In this document: positions 1-6,009 of the stretch, in pieces
How positions within the stretch are numbered: position 1 is the first letter of the stretch
How the letters are laid out: the number at the start of each line of letters is the position of its first letter
IMG/VR virus record: IMGVR_UViG_3300029787_000318
Location: 308-24,416 of that record
Length of the DNA: 24,109 bases
Source of the DNA: a virus
Strand: one strand, 5' to 3'
Position numbers and translations under genes: made by a program
The notes under the pieces: generated by a model
Database searches by the model: none
Told to the model about the DNA's origin: nothing
The model's input: the letters and a program-made list of their open reading frames with translations, nothing else

Positions 1-5
1 TGAGC

Positions 6-37
6 TAGACTTAAGGAATGGCATCTGTTATTATAAT
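6..37 (+). promoter_or_regulatory. Possible sigma70-type promoter for the first early unit
   Basis: A -35-like TAGACT (6-11) is followed after 17 nt by TATTAT (29-34), which overlaps a TATAAT at 32-37. The bases GACTTAA resemble the stronger promoter at 6247. A bulged stem follows in the leader: GATT-A-GTGTT (47-56) pairs with AACACAATC (66-74). The -35 box is poor, so this is a tentative call. Confidence 0.35.
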
Positions 38-111
38 GGTAGGCACGATTAGTGTTCTTATCTCCAACACAATCACTGCTTAGGTAATGCGTGTTATCTT
101 TCTCCCTCCTA

Positions 112-125
112 GTAACACGTGTTAC
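112..125. promoter_or_regulatory. 14-bp palindrome GTAACACGTGTTAC, copy 1
   Basis: Perfect palindrome and first of seven identical copies, 37 nt before the ATG of the 163-375 gene. A degenerate version (11 of 14 bases) lies just upstream at 84-97. As DNA it could be a dimer operator. As RNA it could fold into a 5-bp stem with an ACGU loop. Confidence 0.85.
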
Positions 126-162
126 CAAACAACAAACAACACAAACAAAGAAAGGAATTAAC

Positions 163-375
163 ATGATATTTGTATGTGAAGCTAGATATAGCATTAAGGA
201 CGAGAAGAAGCCTGATGATGAGAACTACGATTCATTTGGTAGAGTTATAGAGAAGACTAGTGCAAAGGGTTTCTTTGAAGCCACAGATTACTTTGAGGCT
301 AGTTTAGAAGTAATGCTAGGTAACTTACCTAGGTTAAGAGACTACGATATAATTAAGGTGGCATTAGATGAGTGA
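163..375 (+). CDS. Small hypothetical early protein (70 aa)
   Basis: I do not recognise this protein. The frame is open from 91, but the start at 163 is preferred because AAAGGA lies just before it and the upstream part would translate the palindrome. The product is acidic and has no clear membrane segment or metal-binding cysteines. It is the first gene after a palindrome copy and probably heads a unit running to 1378, since its last codons overlap the next ATG at 368 and the later genes are equally tight. An early accessory role is inferred from position only. Confidence 0.75.
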   Translation: MIFVCEARYSIKDEKKPDDENYDSFGRVIEKTSAKGFFEATDYFEASLEVMLGNLPRLRDYDIIKVALDE

Positions 376-526
376 CTTCTATTGTGAAAATTGTCAAGAA
401 CAAGATTTAAAAAATTACATAATTAATTTATTAGGTGATGTTTTTTGTTCTGACGAATGTCATGAAACATTTAAACAAAACTATGAAGGGGAATACCCTA
501 TTATTGAAAGGAAAGGTAATGACTAG
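368..526 (+). CDS. Small zinc-ribbon-like protein (52 aa)
   Basis: The 52-codon frame starts at ATG 368, overlapping the end of the preceding gene, and stops at 526, overlapping the ATG of the next (519). Two cysteine pairs, C6-x2-C9 and C27-x3-C31, are placed as in a small zinc ribbon or knuckle: CENC near the start and CSDEC in the middle, the second followed by His32. Proteins of this size and pattern often bind nucleic acid or a protein partner, but the family is not recognised. The linked overlaps on both sides support a real gene. Function is inference. Confidence 0.7.
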   Translation: MSDFYCENCQEQDLKNYIINLLGDVFCSDECHETFKQNYEGEYPIIERKGND

Positions 527-794
527 AACAGTAGGTACAAAAAATAAGATAAAATTTACTACTATTACAAAAGAACATTTAGAACGTGCAAAAAAAGTTA
601 TGTATGTTCATACTATTGATAGAGGTAATAAAGTTGAGTTTTTACCTATTACCATATCAAAAAAAGACCTCAAGGAATGGAAAGAAAAGATGAATGAGGG
701 TCTTGTATTAAAGGGTAATATGTTTGAGACTGGTTTTTTACCTCTCAGTATATTTGTATTTAGAACAGAATATAAGGAAGGAAGAATAGCATGA
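519..794 (+). CDS. Hypothetical protein (91 aa)
   Basis: The frame is open from 435, but the part before 519 lies over the zinc-ribbon gene. ATG 519 is chosen because GGAAAGG precedes it at good spacing and it overlaps the upstream stop in the usual phage manner. The protein is lysine-rich and mixed alpha/beta in appearance. Its stop overlaps the ATG at 791. I see no catalytic motif and do not recognise the family. Confidence 0.78.
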   Translation: MTRTVGTKNKIKFTTITKEHLERAKKVMYVHTIDRGNKVEFLPITISKKDLKEWKEKMNEGLVLKGNMFETGFLPLSIFVFRTEYKEGRIA

Positions 795-1378
795 AGAAAG
801 TATTTTATAAATCACTGTACAATATAGTACGTTCATTTCTCAGGTGGTGGCATAGAGAAGTGTTTGACTATCATAAAATGTATAGGGACATAACATTTAG
901 TTCTAATATTTCAAAGCATGAAGAGGATATATATAACTTTAATGTTGATGTCAGAAGACTAGACAAGCAGGAACTTAACTTACGTAAGAATGCTCAAATT
1001 AAAACAATGTATCACCACACAAAACAAAAAGACTATGAGATAGGTAAAAAGATAATAGATGCTAGTAGAGAAAGATTGTTAAAAGGTGAAATACAAAAAG
1101 ATGACCATGAACTTACTTTAAAATTATACGCAAAGAATTTAAGTAATCCCCAAGAACATTGGGAGTATGTAGGTATAAACTATAGGTACAACACTATTAC
1201 AGATAGAATACGTAGGTTTTTTCGTTTAACTTGTGTTCCTGTCCCTCATTTTATTAAAAAGGGTAAGGAGAATTGGTTAGCCTATCATTGGATTGATGGT
1301 TGTGAAATGATTGAAAATGTTATGCGTTACCTTGATTGGAAGTCTGAAGAAGACGAGTACGATAGCATTAGTGAGTAA
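791..1378 (+). CDS. Hypothetical protein (195 aa)
   Basis: Start at 791, overlapping the previous stop, with a purine-rich AAGGAAGGAAG just upstream. The protein is basic and aromatic in its first 30 residues (a tryptophan pair near residue 19), helical and charged in the middle, and ends in an acidic tail. No signal peptide, metal site or enzyme motif is evident. The stop codon TAA (1376-1378) lies inside palindrome copy 2, so the end of this gene and the control site of the next unit are physically joined. Family not recognised. Confidence 0.8.
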   Translation: MKKVFYKSLYNIVRSFLRWWHREVFDYHKMYRDITFSSNISKHEEDIYNFNVDVRRLDKQELNLRKNAQIKTMYHHTKQKDYEIGKKIIDASRERLLKGEIQKDDHELTLKLYAKNLSNPQEHWEYVGINYRYNTITDRIRRFFRLTCVPVPHFIKKGKENWLAYHWIDGCEMIENVMRYLDWKSEEDEYDSISE

Positions 1379-1388
1379 CACGTGTTAC
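1375..1388. promoter_or_regulatory. 14-bp palindrome GTAACACGTGTTAC, copy 2
   Basis: Exact copy overlapping the stop codon of the upstream gene and ending 26 nt before ATG 1415. A weak -10-like TAGCAT (1363-1368) lies six bases upstream, a spacing also seen for copy 5. Confidence 0.85.
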
Positions 1389-1414
1389 CATTATCATAAT
1401 GAAAGGAAGTAATT

Positions 1415-2104
1415 ATGAACACATGTAAATACCCTAAGAATGTTTTTGATACTGCTGATTATCAATTTAATGTATTGAAACGTAGTACCAATAAAAAGCT
1501 AGGTAGGAAAGTTACGAAGGGAAGACACAAGGATAAACCCTTTTATACTTTACATCTAGAAGTTAGAAAGAATTGTCCTAGTAGTTGTTTTCACTGGAAT
1601 AATTGCTATGACGATAACATGCCTTTTGCTCATCGATTTAAGTATTCTGACACTCTAATGGTGCGTATATGGAAAGAGCTAACTACATTAGACAAGAAGC
1701 ATCCTCAAGGTTTTCTTGTGCGTCTTCATGTAGGTGGTGACTTTCCTAGTGTGGAGTATGTAAAATTTTGGGAGATGGCATTACTAACATTTAGTACCTT
1801 GTCTTGTTATGGATATACTCATCACCATTATAATCGTAAACGTCATGACATTGACAACATTGGTATTAGTTGGAAAGAAGAAAGGAATATAGGTAAAGCT
1901 ATAAAAAATTTGAGAGATAAGATGTGGGATAGATTTTCTGTACGTTTCTCTGATTTATTAGAAGATGAGCTATCTGCCAATAGTAAAGATTTAACAGAAG
2001 AAGGTATCACTTGCCCTGAGCAATTAGGTAAGACTGCTAGTTGTGGTACGTGTACCCTTTGTTGGAATAAGGAAGTAAAAAGTGTATTATTTATTACACA
2101 TTAG
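1415..2104 (+). CDS. Cysteine-rich phage protein, gp88-like (229 aa)
   Basis: ATG 1415 follows GAAAGGAAG. Two cysteine clusters stand out: C54-x3-C58-x5-C64 (CPSSC..NNCY) and C200 with C210-x2-C213-x2-C216 (CPEQ...SCGTCTLCW). Between them is RLHVGGDF (103-110). This pattern matches phage proteins called 'gene product 88' or DUF7227, as I recall them. The cysteines suggest a metal or Fe-S site, and such proteins have been compared with radical SAM enzymes, but no canonical CxxxCxxC is present, so no reaction is assigned. It heads a two-gene unit behind palindrome copy 2. Confidence 0.7.
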   Translation: MNTCKYPKNVFDTADYQFNVLKRSTNKKLGRKVTKGRHKDKPFYTLHLEVRKNCPSSCFHWNNCYDDNMPFAHRFKYSDTLMVRIWKELTTLDKKHPQGFLVRLHVGGDFPSVEYVKFWEMALLTFSTLSCYGYTHHHYNRKRHDIDNIGISWKEERNIGKAIKNLRDKMWDRFSVRFSDLLEDELSANSKDLTEEGITCPEQLGKTASCGTCTLCWNKEVKSVLFITH

Positions 2105-2113
2105 GAGAATAGT

Positions 2114-2362
2114 ATGAAACATCTAGGACAATTAAATAGACTTTTATTAACTCAATTAGAAATGAAACATAGTAAAAATAAAGAGAAGATGAAAAAAACT
2201 AAATATCATAAGTGCGGTTGCCATGTAATAAACAGTAGTGGTAAGAAAGTATTTCTTAAATCAAATGTTAATTATCATGGCACTCACAAGCCTAGGTTGT
2301 TACTAGACCAACGTATTACCGATAAGGCTAATAGAGAATACATTAAGTCTAACAAACTTTAA
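2114..2362 (+). CDS. Small basic hypothetical protein (82 aa)
   Basis: ATG 2114 has TAGGAG nine bases upstream, right after the stop of the gp88-like gene. The product is strongly basic (many Lys, Arg and His) with a KCGCH stretch near residue 35, but too few cysteines for a clear zinc site. It may bind nucleic acid, which is inference from charge only. Its last four bases overlap the end of a gene on the opposite strand (2359-2541), so the two transcripts would be complementary at their 3' ends. Confidence 0.68.
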   Translation: MKHLGQLNRLLLTQLEMKHSKNKEKMKKTKYHKCGCHVINSSGKKVFLKSNVNYHGTHKPRLLLDQRITDKANREYIKSNKL

Positions 2363-2541
2363 CTATTAGATTTTTTTCCAATGTTTCCTGCTTTGACCTG
2401 CTCATAAGCCCACTGCCTGTCATAGGGTTTGAACTCGACTTCAACAAATCTTTTGACATGGTCTTTGTGGCTATCAAAAAAACTGAAACAGTTAAGGAAA
2501 AAATCAATAGACTTTTTAGTATTTGTAAATACATCATTCAT
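2359..2541 (-). CDS. Small opposite-strand hypothetical protein (60 aa)
   Basis: This is the only supported minus-strand gene in the left 14 kb. The start at 2541 is chosen because a strong GGAGGTGAA lies just before it; the frame is open to 2589 without another such site. The protein has an aromatic, hydrophobic N-terminal half (FFLNCFSFF around residues 15-23) and a charged C-terminal half. A TATAAT on the same strand lies at 2564-2569. The gene converges on 2114-2362 and could be expressed at a different time from its neighbours. Family not recognised. Confidence 0.62.
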   Translation of the reverse strand: MNDVFTNTKKSIDFFLNCFSFFDSHKDHVKRFVEVEFKPYDRQWAYEQVKAGNIGKKSNS

Positions 2542-2563
2542 AGTTTCACCTCCATTAATTACT

Positions 2564-2569
2564 ATTATA
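2564..2569 (-). promoter_or_regulatory. Possible -10 box for the opposite-strand gene
   Basis: Read on the minus strand this is TATAAT, 22 nt before the start at 2541. It sits in a near-palindrome (ACTATTATAGT, 2561-2571). No convincing -35 is seen 16-18 nt upstream, so it may be weak or need an activator. Confidence 0.3.
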
Positions 2570-2646
2570 GTGTTGGTGGTGGAAGACACTATTGCTAATC
2601 TGTAATATCAGGTATGCAAAAGTGTTTAAGTTATTGGAATATCCCT

Positions 2647-2677
2647 TTGATTTAACAGGGTTTTCTAGTAATATAAT
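2647..2677 (+). promoter_or_regulatory. Sigma70-type promoter with TTGATTTAACAGGG motif
   Basis: TTGATT (2647-2652) is followed after 16 nt by TAATAT (2669-2674), or after 19 nt by TATAAT (2672-2677). The first spacer bases, TAACAGGG, match those of the promoters at 3677 and 6247. It lies about 110 nt ahead of the DUF932-like gene. Confidence 0.6.
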
Positions 2678-2680
2678 AAT

Positions 2681-2728
2681 TGAGGGTTGAAGTGATAACG
2701 AGTCCGCTCAGGATTGACACTGCCCTCA
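2681..2728 (+). promoter_or_regulatory. Leader stem-loop ahead of the DUF932-like gene
   Basis: TGAGGG (2681-2686) pairs with CCCTCA (2723-2728), and AGTG (2691-2694) pairs with CACT (2718-2721) inside. AGTCC/GGATT or GAG/CTC pairs are possible in the apex. It lies immediately downstream of the 2647 promoter and upstream of palindrome copy 3. It has no U-run, so it is not a plain terminator. Confidence 0.45.
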
Positions 2729-2743
2729 CTTTATAAAATGTTG

Positions 2744-2757
2744 GTAACACGTGTTAC
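2744..2757. promoter_or_regulatory. 14-bp palindrome GTAACACGTGTTAC, copy 3
   Basis: Exact copy 27 nt before ATG 2785. A TTGACA (2714-2719) and TATAAA (2732-2737) lie just upstream, but their spacing of 12 nt is too short for a normal sigma70 promoter. TATAAA ends six bases before the palindrome. Confidence 0.85.
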
Positions 2758-2784
2758 TAACTCTTAACAAAGAAAGGTAAATAT

Positions 2785-3675
2785 ATGTTAAGCAACGAAG
2801 CAAAAGAAAAACTAGGTACAGAAAAATTTGATTATCCTGTATCTCTTAAAGCAATACAGACAGTATCATCATCATTTGTAATACCATTTGAGGTTGGTCG
2901 TGCGGTCTTTAGAGAAGACACACAAGAGGCAATAAGTATTGTAGGTAAGAACTATAAGTTAGTTCCTCACAAATCTCTTTATCAAACAGTAAACAGAGAA
3001 CTAGATAATTCGTATCGTGAGTTCAACAACATTGATGTCACTGACCAAGTATTTGACAAAGGTGCATTAGTTAAAAGAACTATTGTTTGTAAAGATGAAC
3101 AGTACAAAGTTAATATTCCTACAAAGAATGGTGATGACTTTCAGTATTTAAGATTTGATATTTACAATTCTTATAATATGAAAATGGCATTTCACTTTGT
3201 CTTTGGTGGGTATGGTGGTTACTGTGCTAATCTACAAGTATTCAATGGTAAAGCTTTTGTAAAGCATTATGGAAAGCATACTATAAACTTACAAGACTTA
3301 GAGTTAGTTAATGACATTGGAAGACTAGTAGATAATTACTTAGTACAAGCCAATAGAATGTCTACATGGGGTGTTAAAGAATTACCTCGACTAGACTATG
3401 CTAATACATTCTTTAAGAACACTATGTGTAGAGGCTCAAAGCATACAGCTAATAAAGTTAATCAAAAAAGATTAGAAGTCCTTAATGATATCTTTTCAAA
3501 AGAAAAAGAAAGATGGGGTAATACTGTGTGGTCTTTATACAATGCCATGACACACTGGTCTACTCATAACTTTAGAGGCAAGGCTAGAACTCCTAAGTTC
3601 CAAATGACAAGGCAATCCTCTGTCAGAAAAGCTTTATCATCTTCTGACTGGAATAGTCTCTTACAAGTAGCCTAA
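2785..3675 (+). CDS. DUF932-like phage protein (296 aa)
   Basis: ATG 2785 follows AAGAAAGG. Overall layout resembles DUF932 proteins of phages and plasmids: an N-terminal region with PFEVGRAVFR and 'I.GK.Y..VP' patterns, then a central beta region with LRFDIYNSYN and a glycine-rich GGYGGYCANLQVF around residues 145-155, where the family usually has a conserved C-N pair. The family is thought to act near DNA replication or recombination, but its biochemistry is not settled. It has its own promoter, leader stem and palindrome copy, and an inverted repeat directly after it, so it looks like a one-gene unit. Confidence 0.68.
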   Translation: MLSNEAKEKLGTEKFDYPVSLKAIQTVSSSFVIPFEVGRAVFREDTQEAISIVGKNYKLVPHKSLYQTVNRELDNSYREFNNIDVTDQVFDKGALVKRTIVCKDEQYKVNIPTKNGDDFQYLRFDIYNSYNMKMAFHFVFGGYGGYCANLQVFNGKAFVKHYGKHTINLQDLELVNDIGRLVDNYLVQANRMSTWGVKELPRLDYANTFFKNTMCRGSKHTANKVNQKRLEVLNDIFSKEKERWGNTVWSLYNAMTHWSTHNFRGKARTPKFQMTRQSSVRKALSSSDWNSLLQVA

Positions 3676-3676
3676 T

Positions 3677-3704
3677 TTGATTTAACAAGGGTGTATTTTA
3701 TAAT
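3677..3704 (+). promoter_or_regulatory. Sigma70-type promoter TTGATT-16-TATAAT
   Basis: TTGATT (3677-3682), a 16-nt spacer and a perfect TATAAT (3699-3704). Transcription should start near 3711, six bases before palindrome copy 4. The spacer (TAACAAGGGTGTATT) is nearly the same as that of the 6247 promoter. The -10 region is embedded in an imperfect inverted repeat, 3687-3712 (AAGGGTG...CACCCTT). Confidence 0.75.
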
Positions 3705-3716
3705 GCACCCTTATTG

Positions 3717-3730
3717 GTAACACGTGTTAC
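3717..3730. promoter_or_regulatory. 14-bp palindrome GTAACACGTGTTAC, copy 4
   Basis: Exact copy placed about +6 to +19 from the predicted transcription start of the 3677 promoter and 13 nt before ATG 3744. This is a natural operator position. The following CTAGAAAGGT, which supplies the ribosome binding site, is shared with copy 7. Confidence 0.88.
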
Positions 3731-3743
3731 TAGAAAGGTAATT

Positions 3744-3938
3744 ATGAAAAAAGAAAAAAAAGAAGAATCAGTTAGATATGTTTATATAATAGCAACAGAT
3801 GAGGGAGGTAAAGCGACTATACCATTTTGTGTACCTAAAAGTTCTCTTAGTGGAAACCAAGCTAAAAACTATATTTTAGATAATGGTCTTCACGTATTGG
3901 ATGGCAAGTTATTTGTAGAGGTAAACACAGATGATTGA
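3744..3938 (+). CDS. Small hypothetical protein (64 aa)
   Basis: The start at 3744 is set by GAAAGG at good spacing; the open frame upstream only translates the palindrome. After a lysine/glutamate-rich N-terminus it has a compact beta-rich body (VRYVYIIAT, KLFVEV). It heads a chain of eight small genes to 5206, each overlapping the next, with the eighth (5036) starting inside the seventh. The first of them is directly behind promoter 3677 and palindrome copy 4. Not recognised. Confidence 0.75.
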   Translation: MKKEKKEESVRYVYIIATDEGGKATIPFCVPKSSLSGNQAKNYILDNGLHVLDGKLFVEVNTDD

Positions 3939-4149
3939 TACTATAAAAGAAGCTAGGCTAGTAGTAAAAAAAACTGAGAAATATTTATCAGATATACTAG
4001 CTCATGAATGGATGCATCATCATCCTCATTTTCATGGTAACAGTAAAGAAACTATGAATGGTATAGTTAATAATCTTATAGGTACAAATCATCAATTAAA
4101 TTTACTTATAGGAAAGTTAAAGAAAGATATAAAAAATGACAACATTTAA
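3931..4149 (+). CDS. Small helical protein with HExxH-like histidine cluster (72 aa)
   Basis: ATG 3931 overlaps the previous stop by eight bases. The protein is largely helical. Residues 25-35 read HEWMHHHPHFH, which fits HExxH and is followed by four more histidines. A real zincin needs a longer fold and a third ligand, so I do not call a protease. A metal-binding or nickel/zinc-sensing role is possible. The C-terminus is lysine-rich. Family not recognised. Confidence 0.68.
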   Translation: MIDTIKEARLVVKKTEKYLSDILAHEWMHHHPHFHGNSKETMNGIVNNLIGTNHQLNLLIGKLKKDIKNDNI

Positions 4150-4321
4150 ATTTGCAGTTCCTTGCAGTTATACTTATGAGATAGATGCTAATTCAGAGGA
4201 TGAGGCTAGGAAGATATTAGAAGAAAAAGGAGGAATGGATATAATGGGTGAGCTTGAAATAGAAGAATATGATTATAAGTTTGCTACATTATTAAATATA
4301 GAAAGGCAAAACGATGCGTGA
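4136..4321 (+). CDS. Small DpnD-like beta-beta-alpha protein (61 aa)
   Basis: ATG 4136 lies inside the end of the previous gene. The pattern 'F.V...Y.Y.IDANSEDEARKILEE' (two strands, then A.SE.EA and a helix) is typical of small DpnD/PcfM-like or similar domains. Genes at 4834 and 5818 have the same layout. Such domains are common in phage small-gene runs and lack a known enzyme activity. No ribosome binding site better than a weak purine run is seen, so translational coupling is likely. Confidence 0.66.
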   Translation: MTTFKFAVPCSYTYEIDANSEDEARKILEEKGGMDIMGELEIEEYDYKFATLLNIERQNDA

Positions 4322-4523
4322 TATTAAAAAAATAATACCAAAAAATCATCATATAAGTGGTATTGAAGTTGAAAAATCTTTATCTCCTGATGAAGATAAG
4401 TATTGGAGAATAAGAATAAAAATAACTCATAATGATTATGAAGCTCAAGGGTATGGTGATTACAATAAAGATTACTTTGTATTTTTAATAAGCAAAGGAG
4501 GACTAGGCATATATGACAGATAA
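4314..4523 (+). CDS. Small hypothetical protein (69 aa)
   Basis: ATG 4314 overlaps the preceding stop by eight bases, with AGAAAGG just before it. The product looks mostly beta (YWRIRIKITH, YFVFLIS) with charged loops. No motif recognised. It sits in the middle of the small-gene chain and its 3' end carries AGGAGG, the ribosome binding site of the next gene. Confidence 0.7.
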   Translation: MRDIKKIIPKNHHISGIEVEKSLSPDEDKYWRIRIKITHNDYEAQGYGDYNKDYFVFLISKGGLGIYDR

Positions 4524-4671
4524 AGAGATAATTAAAGAACTAAGTATATCAGTAGCTTGTCTTTTAGATGATACTGGTTTTATTGTTGAGGATTATGTTG
4601 CAGATATAGAGCATATACAAAACTTGGTGACTAAACTAGAAAATATAATAGAAAGGAAATCAGATGAGTAA
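4513..4671 (+). CDS. Small acidic helical protein (52 aa)
   Basis: A 52-codon frame starts at ATG 4513, overlapping the previous stop, with AGGAGG at 4496-4501. It ends at TAA 4669-4671, overlapping the next ATG at 4664. The product is acidic and likely all-helical (TDKEIIKELSIS..., then IEHIQNLVTKLENI). The strong ribosome binding site and chained overlaps support it. Not recognised. Confidence 0.66.
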   Translation: MTDKEIIKELSISVACLLDDTGFIVEDYVADIEHIQNLVTKLENIIERKSDE

Positions 4672-4834
4672 CCAACAGAATGAAGAAGTAATGGAAAGTA
4701 TCAAAGATGAATTAGAAGGTATGTCTATGGCAGAATTTTCTAATCTAGTAGAAAAATATGACTTAGGTATAGAAACTATAGATAGTATGTTCTATGACGT
4801 TGTACATAAAATATTTGAAGAGAGGAGTAGGTAA
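4664..4834 (+). CDS. Small acidic helical protein (56 aa)
   Basis: A 56-codon frame starts at 4664 behind GAAAGG and ends at 4834, sharing one base with the ATG of the next gene (TAATG). It is rich in Glu, Asp and Met and probably helical throughout. No domain recognised. It resembles the 4513 gene in size and charge but not clearly in sequence. Confidence 0.66.
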   Translation: MSNQQNEEVMESIKDELEGMSMAEFSNLVEKYDLGIETIDSMFYDVVHKIFEERSR

Positions 4835-5046
4835 TGGGTTTTAAAAAAAATTATCCATTAGAAGTATCTTTTACTATTCGCTGTAAAGTAAAAGTAGCAG
4901 GGAACAGTAGAGATATCCATGAAGATGCAGAATATCTTGCTAAGAGAATGTTGTTAGATGAATATGGATTAGACTTCGACAAACATAAACTAGGTATTTA
5001 TGTTATGGTTGAAGATGATTTAGATGAGGTATCTAATGAAGCATGA
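4834..5046 (+). CDS. Small beta-beta-alpha protein (70 aa)
   Basis: ATG 4834 overlaps the previous TAA, with GAGAGGAG upstream. The layout 'LEVSFTIRCKVKVAGNSRDIHEDAEYLAKRML' is two strands, then a helix that begins after a short acidic loop, like the products of 4136 and 5818. It ends in an acidic tail. I read these as three divergent relatives in one region. Function unknown. Confidence 0.7.
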   Translation: MGFKKNYPLEVSFTIRCKVKVAGNSRDIHEDAEYLAKRMLLDEYGLDFDKHKLGIYVMVEDDLDEVSNEA

Positions 5047-5206
5047 TATTAAAATCATGAGCCACAAACCTAAGAAAAGTAATACAGCAGTTCTGTATTT
5101 AACAAGAAATGAAGTATTAACAAAAGAAGAAAGACTAAGAAGAAAAGAAAGGAGTAGAGTGGATAAGCTTCTCTCTCCTAATTATTTTAATAACGATAAT
5201 GCCTAA
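5036..5206 (+). CDS. Small basic protein (56 aa)
   Basis: The frame is open from 5024. ATG 5036 is preferred because GAGGT lies five bases before it, and it starts inside the end of the preceding gene. The product is very basic, with a run of Lys/Arg/Glu around residues 30-42 (EERLRRKERSR) that suggests a nucleic-acid or ribosome-binding helix. It is the last gene of the small-gene chain; a short inverted repeat (CCTAATA/TATTAGG, 5203-5218) overlaps its stop codon. Confidence 0.65.
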   Translation: MKHDIKIMSHKPKKSNTAVLYLTRNEVLTKEERLRRKERSRVDKLLSPNYFNNDNA

Positions 5207-5231
5207 TATGTATTAGGTAGAAAGAGAATGT

Positions 5232-5363
5232 ATGATAAAGACTAAATTTGATTTACCCTTTTGGTATGATATTATTAATAACAATAAAGGGGTATATATA
5301 TCCTCGGGGGTGGGAACCCCTTCTATCATGTATATTAAAATCTGTAAAGAAAAATATTGTTAA
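5232..5363 (+). CDS. Possible small protein (43 aa)
   Basis: A 43-codon frame from ATG 5232 (GAAAGAG upstream) to TAA 5361-5363 fills most of the gap after 5206. It contains FDLPFWYDIINN and a GVYISSGVGTP segment and has plausible composition. The same bases hold a promoter-like TTGATT-16-TATTAT (5248-5275) and two overlapping hairpins (AAGGGGT 5287-5293 or GGGGT 5307-5311 pairing with ACCCC(TT) 5316-5322). The stretch may therefore be a control region, not a gene. Confidence 0.42.
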   Translation: MIKTKFDLPFWYDIINNNKGVYISSGVGTPSIMYIKICKEKYC

Positions 5364-5369
5364 AAATAT

Positions 5370-5447
5370 ATGGACTTAGATATTATATTTTTAGTGGTTG
5401 TTTTAGTCATTCTACTCACATTTAAAAAATGGATTGGAATGTTATAA
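5370..5447 (+). CDS. Possible single-pass membrane micropeptide (25 aa)
   Basis: A 25-codon frame from ATG 5370 encodes MDLDII followed by an uninterrupted hydrophobic run (FLVVVLVILLTF) and a KKW basic end, the expected form of a tiny N-out or N-in membrane helix. There is no convincing ribosome binding site, so it could only be coupled to the 5232 frame, which ends six bases earlier. Its last bases overlap the TATAAT at 5443-5448. Confidence 0.35.
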   Translation: MDLDIIFLVVVLVILLTFKKWIGML

Positions 5448-5454
5448 TAAGTTA

Positions 5455-5468
5455 GTAACACGTGTTAC
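5455..5468. promoter_or_regulatory. 14-bp palindrome GTAACACGTGTTAC, copy 5
   Basis: Exact copy, 14 nt before ATG 5483, followed by TGGAAAGG. A perfect TATAAT (5443-5448) ends six bases upstream, though the -35 region (TTTAAA, 5421-5426) is weak. Transcription would begin at about the first base of the palindrome. Confidence 0.86.
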
Positions 5469-5482
5469 TGGAAAGGAATGAT

Positions 5483-5818
5483 ATGTTAATATCAAAACTA
5501 ACTGTACCTGAAGCTATTAAAGAAATGGTGGGTACTACTAATACTTTCTCTGTAGGTTTCTACAAGAAAGATGGAGCATTTAGAACTGGAGTATTCAGAC
5601 TAGGTGTAAAGAAAAATCAGAAAGGTGGTAAGCAATATACCAATCCTTCTAATTATCTTGTTGCATATGATATGCAGAAGAAAGGATATAGAAATATTAA
5701 TTACAATACGATTAAATATATAAAAGCAAAAGGTATGATTTATCATATTGATGTAGAGAACACTGATGATTACAGATTAATGTTTGTTGGTGTTGTCAAT
5801 ACTAAGGATGCAGACTAA
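5483..5818 (+). CDS. Conserved phage protein, small beta-barrel type (111 aa)
   Basis: ATG 5483 is chosen because GGAAAGG precedes it; the frame is open from 5462. The core 'FRTGVFRLGVKKNQKGGKQYTNPSNYLVAYDMQKKGYRNINYNTIKYIKAKG' resembles small proteins of marine podoviruses that run RTG.K...KGG, a stretch ending in V.D..K.GYR.IN, and a final strand. I regard this as an SH3-like or WYL-like barrel of unknown role, by pattern only. The gene heads a three-gene unit behind palindrome copy 5. Confidence 0.66.
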   Translation: MLISKLTVPEAIKEMVGTTNTFSVGFYKKDGAFRTGVFRLGVKKNQKGGKQYTNPSNYLVAYDMQKKGYRNINYNTIKYIKAKGMIYHIDVENTDDYRLMFVGVVNTKDAD

Positions 5819-6009
5819 TGCCTATGTATGAAGTAACAGTAGAAATTACTTATAGTAAAAAGTATTATGTTAAGGCAAAGGACATTGAAGAGGCACAAGA
5901 TAATTATCTTCTTGAAGGTCACACCAGTCCTTTGTACGACACACCTATTGATAGAACTATTATGGATGTTAATGAGATTGTCAAAAAGAATGGAGAAGAA
6001 TTTGATTAA
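5818..6009 (+). CDS. Small beta-beta-alpha protein (63 aa)
   Basis: ATG 5818 shares a base with the upstream TAA. The pattern 'YEVTVEITYSKKYYVKAKDIEEAQDNYLLEG' matches the beta-beta-alpha layout of the 4136 and 4834 products, with VKA.DIEEA as the helix start. It may start at the in-frame ATG 5824 instead. Function unknown; coupled translation is likely. Confidence 0.68.
   Translation: MPMYEVTVEITYSKKYYVKAKDIEEAQDNYLLEGHTSPLYDTPIDRTIMDVNEIVKKNGEEFD

Noticed and set aside
3931-4149. Zinc protease call from HExxH
   Set aside because: The protein is 72 residues with no room for a zincin fold and no third ligand at the expected distance.
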